NCBI GenBank assembly: GCA_037783545.1
Contig: JBBELK010000944.1
Coordinates: 124,001 to 188,000, forward strand
Direction: 5' to 3'
Source of the DNA: Henricia sp. BOLD:AAB3569
Lineage: Eukaryota; Echinodermata; Asteroidea; Spinulosida; Echinasteridae
DNA length: 64,000 nucleotides
The notes beneath the pieces were generated by a model, which made no database searches, was not told the DNA's origin, and saw only the letters and a program-made list of their open reading frames with translations. Every line of letters starts with the position of its first letter. The first letter of the stretch is position 1. Shown here in pieces: positions 1 through 8,435 of this stretch. Position numbers and translations under genes: made by a program.

Positions 1-143
1 CTGTCAATTTTGCATGACAAGTGCGGAATATATACAGTTTGGAGCATGCAAAATTTGATGTTGGTTGGAGAATTCCTTGATTTCCAAATTTGCCGGCATT
101 TGGGACACACTTTGACCTAATTCCCGTCACAATCTGGGGTGAG
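1..143 (+). repeat. Partial satellite monomer at the left window edge
   Basis: The window opens at CTGTCAATTTTG, the middle of a monomer, and runs to the first phase marker at 144. It has the private change TTGATGTTGG at about 55-64. The array therefore continues to the left of the window. Confidence 0.95.
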
Positions 144-679
144 TCAACGGCCGTACAAATGTACACCAGCGCGGCGCAGGGTGTCCCGACAGCCACGGTT
201 AGGGGAATAACCACGCAGCCGAGCTCAGTTTTCCCTAAACTCTGAAATTTCTCCGTCAATTCCTAGCGAAAATCTGTCAATTTTGCATGACAAGTGCGGA
301 ATATATACAGTTTGGAGCATGCAACATTTGAAGTTGGTTGGAAAATTCCTTGATTTCCAAATTTGACGGCATTTGGGACACACTTTGACCTAATTCCCGT
401 CACAATCTGGGGTGAGTCAACGGCCGTACAAATGTACACCAGCGCGGCTCATGCGCAGGGTGTCCCAACAGCCACGGTTAGGGGAATAACCACGCAGCCG
501 AGCTCCGTTTTCCCTAAACTCTGAAATTTCTCCGTCATTTCCCAGCGAAAATCTGTCAATTTTGCATGACAAGTGCGGAATATATACAGTTTGGAGCATG
601 CAAAATTTGAAGTTGGTTGGAAAATTCCTTGATTTCCAAATTTTCCGGCATTTGGGACACACTTTGACCTAATTCCCGT

Positions 680-684
680 TCGGT
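680..684 (+). other. 5-bp insertion TCGGT (first of three)
   Basis: The usual CCCGTCACAATC reads CCCGTTCGGTCACAATC, making the monomer 417-700 284 bp long. It shifts the minus-strand open frame. Confidence 0.9.
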
Positions 685-1815
685 CACAATCTGGGGTGAG
701 TCAACGGCCGTACAAATGTACACCAGCGCGGCGCAGTGTGTCCCAACAGCCACGGTTAGGGGAATAACCACGCAGCCGAGCTCCGTTTTCCCTAAACTCT
801 GAAATTTCTCCGTCGTTTCCCAGCAAAAATATGTACAATTTTGCATGACAAGTGTGGAATATATACAGTTTGGAGCATGCAAAATTTGAAGTTGGTTGGA
901 AAATTCCTTGATTTCCAAATTTGCCGGCATTTGGGACACACTTTGACCTAATTCCCGTCACAATCTGGGGTGAGTCAACGGCCGTACAAATGTACACCAG
1001 CGCGGCGCATGCGCAGGGTGTCCCAACAGCCACGGTTAGGGGAATAACCACGCAGCCGAGCTCCGTTTTCCCTAAACTCTGAAATTTCTCCGTCGTTTCC
1101 CAGCAAAAATATGTACAATTTTGCATGACAAGTGCGGAATATACACAGTTTGGAGCATGCAAAATTTGAAGTTGGTTGGAAAATTCCTTGATTTCCAAAT
1201 GTGCCGGCATTTGGGACACACTTTGACCTAATTCCCGTCACAATCTGGGGTGAGTCAACGGCCGTACGAATGTACACCAGCGCGGCGCAGGGTTTCCCAA
1301 CAGCCACGGTTAGGGGAATAACCACGCAGCCGAGCTCCGTTTTCCCTAAACTCTGAAATTTCTCCGTAATTTCCCAGCGAAAATCTGTCAATTTTGCATG
1401 ACAAGTGCGGAATATATACAGTTTGGAGCATGCAAAATTTAAAGTTGGTTGGAAAATTCCTTGATTTCCAAATTTGCCGGCATTTGAGACACACTTTGAC
1501 CTAATTCCCGTCACAATCTGTGGTGAGTCAACGGCCGTACAAATGTACACCAGCGCGGTGCATGCGCAGGGTGTCCCAACAGCCGCGGTTAGGGGAATAA
1601 CCACGCAGCCGAGCTCCGTTTTCCCTAAACTCTGAAATTTCTCCGTCATTTCCCAGCGAAAATCTGTCAATTTTGCATGACAAGTGCGGAATATATACAG
1701 TTTGGAGCATGCAAAATTTGAAGTTGGTTGGAAAATTCCTTGATTTCCAAATTTGCCGGCATTTGGGACACACTTTGACCTAATTCCCGTCACAATCTGG
1801 GGTGAGTCAACGGCC

Positions 1816-1827
1816 GTACAAATGTAC
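1816..1827. repeat. Short dyad GTACA-AA-TGTAC
   Basis: A 12-bp near-palindrome just downstream of TGAGTCAACGGCC in almost every monomer. It is lost in the GTACGAATGTAC type (1255, 10923, 13131, 16990, 18088 and many right-hand copies) and in the CTGTCCAAATGTAC type (14502, 19186, 20284, 21109). Confidence 0.85.
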
Positions 1828-1859
1828 ACCAGCGCGGCGCAGGGTGTCCCAACAGCCAC

Positions 1860-1875
1860 GGTTAGGGGAATAACC
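1860..1875. repeat. Short dyad GGTTA-GGGGAA-TAACC
   Basis: Five-bp arms around a 6-nt spacer. The left arm and spacer include one TTAGGG, but only once per monomer, so it is not telomeric. The arm is broken in GGGGAAAAACC monomers (27782, 46056, 52992, 56324, 63259). Confidence 0.8.
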
Positions 1876-1941
1876 ACGCAGCCGAGCTCCGTTTTCCCTA
1901 AACTCTGAAATTTCTCCGTCATTTCCCAGCGAAAATCTGTC

Positions 1942-1991
1942 AATTTTGCATGACAAGTGCGGAATATATACAGTTTGGAGCATGCAAAATT
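1942..1991. repeat. 11-bp perfect inverted repeat flanking a TATATA core (in most monomers)
   Basis: AATTTTGCATG at 1942-1952 is the exact reverse complement of CATGCAAAATT at 1981-1991. The 28-nt spacer contains GGAATATATACAG. The arrangement recurs at the same place in most monomers and could extrude as a stem-loop. Variants break one arm: TTTTCCATG near 30343, 31999, 33667 and 40583; TCAAATTTG in many 'CKF'-type monomers such as 34217; GCAACATTT in the 3736/4288/4840 type; GCACGCAAAA near 3638 and 4742. I saw no compensatory change in the partner arm. Confidence 0.9.
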
Positions 1992-2000
1992 TGAAGTTGG

Positions 2001-2023
2001 TTGGAAAATTCCTTGATTTCCAA
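2001..2023. repeat. 7-bp inverted repeat TTGGAAA / TTTCCAA
   Basis: Arms at 2001-2007 and 2017-2023 are separated by 9 nt (ATTCCTTGA). Present in nearly every monomer; disrupted in those reading GGTTTGAAAATTCC (for example 2819, 5590, 34550). Confidence 0.85.
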
Positions 2024-3441
2024 ATTTGCCGGCATTTGGGACACACTTTGACCTAATTCCCGTCACAATCTGGGGTGAGTCAACGGCCGTACAAATGTAC
2101 ATCAGCGCGGCGCAGGGTGTCCCAACAGCCACGGTAAGGGGAATAACCACGCAGTCGAGCTCCGTTTTCCCTAAACTCTGAAATTTCTCCGTCATTTCCC
2201 AGCGAAAATCTGTCAATTTTGCATGACAAGTGCGGAATATATACAGTTTGGAGCATGCAAAATTTGAAGTTGGTTGGAAAATTCCTTGATTTCCAAATTT
2301 GCCGGCATTTGGGACACACTTTGACCTAATTCCCGTCACAATCTGGGGTGAGTCAACGGCCGTACAAATGTACACCAGCGCGGCGCAGGGTGTCCCAACA
2401 GCCACGGTTAGGGGAATAACCACGCAGCCGAGCTCCGTTTTCCCTAAACTCTGAAATTTCTCCGTCATTTCCCAGCGAAAATCTGTCAATTTTGCATGAC
2501 AAGTGCGGAATATATACAGTTTGGAGCATGCAAAATTTGAAGTTGGTTGGAAAATTCCTTGATTTCCAAATTTGCCGGCATTTGGGACACACTTTGACCT
2601 AATTCCCGTCACAATCTGGGGTGAGTCAACGGCCGTACAAATGTACACCAGCGCGGCGCAGGGTGTCCCAACAGCCACGGTTAGTGAAATAACCACGCAG
2701 CCGAGCTCCGTTTTCCCTAAACTCTGAAATTTCTCCGTCATTTCCCAGCGAAAATCTGTCAATTTTGCATGACAAGTGCGGAATATATACAGTTTGGAGC
2801 ATGCAAAATTTGAAGTTGGTTTGAAAATTCCTTGATTTCCAAATTTGCCGGCATTTGGGACACACTTTGACCTAATTCCCGTCACAATCTGGGGTGAGTC
2901 AACGGCCGTACAAATGTACACCAGCGCGGCGCATGCGCAGGGTGTCCCAACAGCCACGGTTAGGGGAATAACCACGCAGCCGAGCTCAGTTTTCCCTAAA
3001 CTCTGAAATTTCTCCGTCGTTTCCCAGCAAAAATATGTACAATTTTGCATGACAAGTGCGGAATATATACAGTTTGGAGCATGCAAAATTTGAAGTTGGT
3101 TGGAAAATTCCTTGATTTCCAAATTTGCCGGCATTTGGGACACACTTTGACCTAATTCCCGTCACAATCTGGGGTGAGTCAACGGCCGTACAAATGTACA
3201 CCAGCGCGGCGCATGCGCAGGGTGTCCCAACAGCCACGGTTAGGGGAATAACCACGCAGCCGAGCTCCGTTTTCCCTAAACTCTGAAATTTCTCCGTCAT
3301 TTCCCGGCGAAAATCTGTCAATTTTGCATGACAAGTGCGGAATATATACAGTTTGGAGCATGCAAAATTTGAAGTTGGTTGGAAAATTCCTTGATTTCCA
3401 AATTTGCCGGCATTTGGGACACACTTTGACCTAATTCCCGT

Positions 3442-3446
3442 TCGGT
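3442..3446 (+). other. 5-bp insertion TCGGT (second of three)
   Basis: Same insertion as at 680, in the 284-bp monomer 3179-3462. The identical position and bases mean shared descent, not a repeated event. Confidence 0.9.
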
Positions 3447-4038
3447 CACAATCTGGGGTGAGTCAACGGCCGTACAAATGTACACCAGCGCGGCGCAGTG
3501 TGTCCCAACAGCCACGGTTAGGGGAATAACCACGCAGCCGAGCTCCGTTTTCCCTAAACTCTGAAATTTCTCCGTCATTTCCCAGCGAAAATCTGTCAAT
3601 TTTGCATGACAAGTGCGGAATATATACAGTTTGGAGCACGCAAAATTTGAAGTTGGTTGGAAAATTCCTTGATTTCCAAATTTGCCGGCATTTGGGACAC
3701 ACTTTGACCTAATTCCCGTCACAATCTGGGGTGAGTCAACGGCCGTACAAATGTACACCAGCGCGGCGCAGGGTGTCCCGACAGCCACGGTTAGGGGAAT
3801 AACCACGCAGCCGAGCTCAGTTTTCCCTAAACTCTGAAATTTCTCCGTCATTTCCCAGCGAAAATCTGTCAATTTTGCATGACAAGTGCGGAATATATAC
3901 AGTTTGGAGCATGCAACATTTGAAGTTGGTTGGAAAATTCCTTGATTTCCAAATTTGCCGGCATTTGGGACACACTTTGACCTAATTCCCGTCACAATCT
4001 GGGGTGAGTCAACGGCCGTACAAATGTACACCAGCGCG

Positions 4039-4048
4039 GCGCATGCGC
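4039..4048. repeat. 10-bp perfect palindrome GCGCATGCGC, hallmark of the 279-bp monomer class
   Basis: The 6 bp that distinguish 279-bp from 273-bp monomers create this palindrome; the short class has only GCGCAGG. The core equals the vertebrate/insect NRF1 consensus core GCGCA(T/C)GCGC followed by A, although the base before it is G rather than C/T. About 131 of 230 monomers belong to length classes with the extra 6 bp. Many of these have one CpG changed: GCGCATGTGC (7363, 9297, 37714 and others) or GTGCATGCGC (1560, 13436, 18392, 32164 and others). NRF1 binding is inference only. Confidence 0.8.
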
Positions 4049-5375
4049 AGGGTGTCCCAACAGCCACGGTTAGGGGAATAACCACGCAGCCGAGCTCCGT
4101 TTTCCCTAAACTCTGAAATTTCTCCGTCATTTCCCAGCGAAAATCTGTCAATTTTGCATGACAAGTGCGGAATATATACAGTTTGGAGCATGCAAAATTT
4201 GAAGTTGGTTGGAAAATTCCTTGATTTCCAAATTTGCCGGCATTTGGGACACACTTTGACCTAATTCCCGTCACAATCTGGGGTGAGTCAACGGCCGTAC
4301 AAATGTACACCAGCGCGGCGCAGGGTGTCCCGACAGCCACGGTTAGGGGAATAACCACGCAGCCGAGCTCAGTTTTCCCTAAACTCTGAAATTTCTCCGT
4401 CATTTCCCAGCGAAAATCTGTCAATTTTGCATGACAAGTGCGGAATATATACAGTTTGGAGCATGCAACATTTGAAGTTGGTTGGAAAATTCCTTGATTT
4501 CCAAATTTGCCGGCATTTGGGACACACTTTGACCTAATTCCCGTCACAATCTGGGGTGAGTCAACGGCCGTACAAATGTACACCAGCGCGGCGCATGCGC
4601 AGGGTGTCCCAACAGCCACGGTTAGGGGAATAACCACGCAGCCGAGCTCCGTTTTCCCTAAACTCTGAAATTTCTCCGTCATTTCCCAGCGAAAATCTGT
4701 CAATTTTGCATGACAAGTGCGGAATATATACAGTTTGGAGCACGCAAAATTTGAAGTTGGTTGGAAAATTCCTTGATTTCCAAATTTGCCGGCATTTGGG
4801 ACACACTTTGACCTAATTTCCGTCACAATCTGGGGTGAGTCAACGGCCGTACAAATGTACACCAGCGCGGCGCAGGGTGTCCCGACAGCCACGGTTAGGG
4901 GAATAACCACGCAGCCGAGCTCAGTTTTCCCTAAACTCTGAAATTTCTCCGTCATTTCCCAGCGAAAATCTGTCAATTTTGCATGACAAGTGCGGAATAT
5001 ATACAGTTTGGAGCATGCAACATTTGAAGTTGGTTGGAAAATTCCTTGATTTCCAAATTTGCCGGCATTTGGGACACACTTTGACCTAATTCCCGTCACA
5101 ATCTGGGGTGAGTCAACGGCCGTACAAATGTACACCAGCGCGGCGCATGCGCAGGGTGTCCCAACAGCCACGGTTAGGGGAATAACCACGCAGCCGAGCT
5201 CCGTTTTCCCTAAACTCTGAAATTTCTCCGTCATTTCCCAGCGAAAATCTGTCAATTTTGCATGACAAGTGCGGAATATATACAGTTTGGAGCATGCAAA
5301 ATTTGAAGTTGGTTGGAAAATTCCTTGATTTCCAAATTTGCCGGCATTTGGGACACACTTTGACCTAATTCCCGT

Positions 5376-5380
5376 TCGGT
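5376..5380 (+). other. 5-bp insertion TCGGT (third of three)
   Basis: Same insertion in the 284-bp monomer 5113-5396. It ends the 3,314-codon minus-strand open frame, which meets a stop at 5252-5254 after the shift. The insertion is not seen to the right of 5.4 kb. Confidence 0.9.
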
Positions 5381-5948
5381 CACAATCTGGGGTGAGTCAA
5401 CGGCCGTACAAATGTACACCAGCGCGGCGCAGTGTGTCCCAACAGCCACGGTTAGGGGAATAACCACGCAGCCGAGCTCCGTTTTCCCTAAACTCTGAAA
5501 TTTCTCCGTCATTTCCCAGCGAAAATCTGTCAATTTTGCATGACAAGTGCGGAATATATACAGTTTGGAGCATGCAAAATTTGAAGTTGGTTTGAAAATT
5601 CCTTGATTTCCAAATTTGCCGGCATTTGGGACACACTTTGACCTAATTCCCGTCACAATCTGGGGTGAGTCAACGGCCGTACAAATGTACACCAGCGCGG
5701 CGCATGCGCAGGGTGTCCCAACAGCCACGGTTAGGGGAATAACCACGCAGCCGAGCTCCGTTTTCCCTAAACTCTGAAATTTCTCCGTCATTTCCCAGCG
5801 AAAATCTGTCAATTTTGCATGACAAGTGCGGAATATATACAGTTTGGAGCATGCAAAATTTGAAGTTGGTTGGAAAATTCCTTGATTTCCAAATTTGCCG
5901 GCATTTGGGACACACTTTGACGTAATTTCCGTCACAATCTGGGGTGAG

Positions 5949-6500
5949 TCAACGGCCGTACAAATGTACACCAGCGCGGCGCAGGGTGTCCCGACAGCCA
6001 CGGTTAGGGGAATAACCACGCAGCCGAGCTCAGTTTTCCCTAAACTCTGAAATTTCTCCGTCATTTCCCAGCGAAAATCTGTCAATTTTGCATGACAAGT
6101 GCGGAATATATACAGTTTGGAGCATGCAACATTTGAAGTTGGTTGGAAAATTCCTTGATTTCCAAATTTGCCGGCATTTGGGACACACTTTGACCTAATT
6201 CCCGTCACAATCTGGGGTGAGTCAACGGCCGTACAAATGTACACCAGCGCGGCGCATGCGCAGGGTGTCCCAACAGCCACGGTTAGGGGAATAACCACGC
6301 AGCCGAGCTCCGTTTTCCCTAAACTCTGAAATTTCTCCGTCATTTCCCAGCGAAAATCTGTCAATTTTGCATGACAAGTGCGGAATATATACAGTTTGGA
6401 GCATGCAAAATTTGAAGTTGGTTGGAAAATTCCTTGATTTCCAAATTTGCCGGCATTTGGGACACACTTTGACCTAATTCCCGTCACAATCTGGGGTGAG
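5949..6500 (+). repeat. Isolated copy of the 552-bp dimer
   Basis: A 273-bp CCCGACAGCC/GCAACATTTG monomer followed by a 279-bp monomer, the same pair as at 3736-5396. It is separated from those copies by two plain monomers at 5397-5948. Confidence 0.85.
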
Positions 6501-8435
6501 TCAACGGCCGTACAAATGTACACCAGCGCGGCGCAGGGTGTCCCAACAGCCACGGTTAGGGAAATAACCACGCAGCCGAGCTCCGTTTTCCCTAAACTCT
6601 GAAATTTCTCCGTCATTTCCCAGCGAAAATCTGTCAATTTTGCATGACAAGTGCGGAATATATACTGTTTGGAGCATGCAAAATTTGAAGTTGGTTGGAA
6701 AATTCCTTGATTTCCAAATTTGCCGGCATTTGGGACACACTTTGACCTAATTTCCGTTACAATCTGGGGTGAGTCAACGGCCGTACAAATGTACACCAGC
6801 GCGGCGCAGGGTGTCCCGACAGCCACGGTTAGGGGAATAACCACGCAGCCGAGCTCAGTTTTCCCTAAACTCTGAAATTTCTCTGTCATTTCCCAGCGAA
6901 AATATGTCAATTTTGCATGACAAGTGCGGAATATATACAGTTTGGAGCATGCAACATTTGAAGTTGGTTGGAAAATTCCTTGATTTCCAAATTTGCCGGC
7001 ATTTGGGACACACTTTGACCTAATTCCCGTCACAATCTGGGGTGAGTCAACGGCCGTACAAATGTACACCAGCGCGGCGCATGCGCAGGGTGTCCCAACA
7101 GCCACGGTTAGGGGAATAACCACGCAGCCGAGCTCCGTTTTCCCTAAACTCTGAAATTTCTCCGTCATTTCCCAGCGAAAATCTGTCAATTTTGCATGAC
7201 AAGTGCGGAATATATACAGTTTGGAGCATGCAAAATTTGAAGTTGGTTGGAAAATTCCTTGATTTCCAAATTTGCCGGCATTTGGGACACACTTTGACCT
7301 AATTCCCGTCACAATCTGGGGTGAGTCAACGGCCGTACAAATGTACACCAGCGCGGCGCATGTGCAGGGTGTCCCAACAGCCACGGTTAGGGGAATAACC
7401 ACGCAGCCGAGCTCCGTTTTCCCTAAACTCTGAAATTTCTCCGTCATTTCCCAGCGAAAATCTGTCAATTTTGCATGACAAGTGCGGAATATATACAGTT
7501 TGGAGCATGCAAAATTTGAAGTTGGTTGGAAAATTCCTTGATTTCCAAATTTGCCGGCATTTGGGACACACTTTGACCTAATTCCCGTCACAATCTGGGG
7601 TGAGTCAACGGCCGTACAAATGTACACCAGCGCGGCGCAGTGTGTCACAACAGCCACGGTTAGGGGAATAACCACGCAGCCGAGCTCCGTTTTCCCTAAA
7701 CTCTGAAATTTCTCCGTCATTTCCCAGCGAAAATCTGTCAATTTTGCATGACAAGTGCGGAATATATACAGTTTGGAGCATGCAAAATTTGAAGTTGGTT
7801 GGAAAATTCCTTGATTTCCAAATTTGCCGGCATTTGGGACACACTTTGACCTAATTCCCGTCACAATCTGGGGTGAGTCAACGGCCGTACAAATGTACAC
7901 CAGCGCGGCGCATGCGCAGGGTGTCCCAACAGCCACGGTTAGGGGAATAACCACGCAGCCGAGCTCCATTTCCCCTAAACTCTGAAATTTCTCTGTCATT
8001 TCCCAGCGAAAATCTGTCAATTTTGCATGACAAGTGCGGAATATACACAGTTTGGAGCATGCCAAATTTGAAGTTGGTTGGAAAATTCCTTGATTTCCAA
8101 ATTTGCCGGCATTTGGGACACACTTTGACCTAATTCCCGTCACAATCTGGGGTGAGTCAACGGCCGTACAAATGTACACCAGCGCGGCGCATGCGCAGGG
8201 TGTCCCAACAGCCACGGTTAGGGGAATAACCACGCAGTCGAGCTCCGTTTTCCCTAAACTCTGAAATTTCTCCGTCATTTCCCAGCGAAAATCTGTCAAT
8301 TTTGAATGACAAGTGCGGAATATATACAGTTTGGAGCATGCAAAATTTGAAGTTGGTTGGAAAATTCCTTGATTTCCAAATTTGCCGGCATTTGGGACAC
8401 ACTTTGACCTAATTCCCGTCACAATCTGGGGTGAG
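6501..8435 (+). repeat. Seven-monomer unit a-b-c-d-e-f-g, copy 1 (1,935 bp)
   Basis: Types by diagnostic variant: a = GGTTAGGGAAATAACC with TATACTGTTTGG; b = CCGACAGCC, CTCTGTCAT, AAAATATGTC, GCAACATTTG, preceded by CCGTTACAATC; c = plain 279; d = GCGCATGTGC; e = CAGTGTGTCACAACA; f = CTCCATTTCCCC with CTCTGTCAT and TATACACAG; g = GCAGTCGAGC with TTTTGAATGAC. The f copy has a private GCATGCCAAATTT near 8058. Confidence 0.9.

Larger units (their letters stand above)
1802..1929 (+). other. Intron-like segment of the monomer (donor- and acceptor-like signals)
   Basis: GG|GTGAGT at 1802-1807 matches the eukaryotic 5' splice-site consensus well. Downstream, CTAAAC at 1898-1903 resembles a branch point, and the pyrimidine-rich stretch TTTCTCCGTCATTTCCCAG ends in AG at 1928-1929, like a 3' splice site. 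The implied intron is 128 nt here and 134 nt in 279-bp monomers; the implied exon between introns is about 145 nt. All three plus-strand exon frames contain stops, so any spliced product would be non-coding. A few monomers break the signals: GGGTTGAG near 34070 and 35180, GGGCTGAG near 42380, 49315 and 59582, CCCGGCG near 3305, CCCATCG near 28676. This may be chance resemblance; nothing in the sequence shows transcription. Confidence 0.35.
1807..2079 (+). repeat. Representative 273-bp monomer, used here as reference
   Basis: This copy is close to the consensus of the short class. In order it holds TGAGTCA at 1803-1809 (spanning the marker), the GTACA-AA-TGTAC dyad at 1816-1827, a GC-rich stretch CCAGCGCGGCGCAGGG, the GGTTA/TAACC dyad at 1860-1875, a pyrimidine-rich tract ending in CCCAG at 1925-1929, the 11-bp inverted repeat at 1942-1991 around TATATA, the TTGGAAA/TTTCCAA dyad at 2001-2023, and CCGGCATTTGGGACACAC. 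The first 100 bp counted from CTGTCAATTT are about 37% G+C and the next 130 bp about 58% (hand count). Confidence 0.95.
1255..2352 (+). repeat. Tetramer module h-i-j-k, copy 1 (1,098 bp)
   Basis: Monomers of 273, 279, 273 and 273 bp with diagnostic variants in fixed order: h has CGTACGAATG, GGGTTTCCC, CCGTAATTT and TTTAAAGTT and is followed by CTGTGGTGAG; i has GCGGTGCATGCGC and AGCCGCGG; j is plain; k has ACGGTAAGGGG and GCAGTCGAGC. The same order recurs at 13131 and 18088. Confidence 0.88.
3736..5396 (+). repeat. 552-bp dimer higher-order repeat, three tandem copies
   Basis: A 273-bp monomer marked by CCCGACAGCC, GAGCTCAGT and GCAACATTTG alternates with a plain 279-bp monomer. Copies start at 3736, 4288 and 4840; the last is 557 bp because of the TCGGT insertion. 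A further copy of the pair lies at 5949-6500. Confidence 0.9.

Noticed and set aside
417..662. Minus-strand 79/81-residue frames starting MCPKCRQIWKS in nearly every monomer
   Set aside because: They start at GTG and end at the TCA phase marker of each monomer. They are one more frame of the same satellite, with no promoter or domain.
680..700. CENP-B box candidate at TTCGGTCACAATCTGGGG
   Set aside because: It lacks the required A and the CGGG at the right spacing, and occurs in only three monomers.
1803..1809. AP-1/GCN4-type TGAGTCA site in every monomer
   Set aside because: A 7-bp match in a repeated monomer is weak evidence of binding. It also overlaps the donor-like GTGAGT, and no other promoter organisation is visible.
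1860..1875. Telomere-like TTAGGG
   Set aside because: One copy per 273/279-bp monomer inside GGTTAGGGGAATAACC; there is no tandem hexamer run.
1971..2023. Possible NF-kB-like GGAAAATTCC
   Set aside because: Imperfect match to a short degenerate consensus, with no supporting context.
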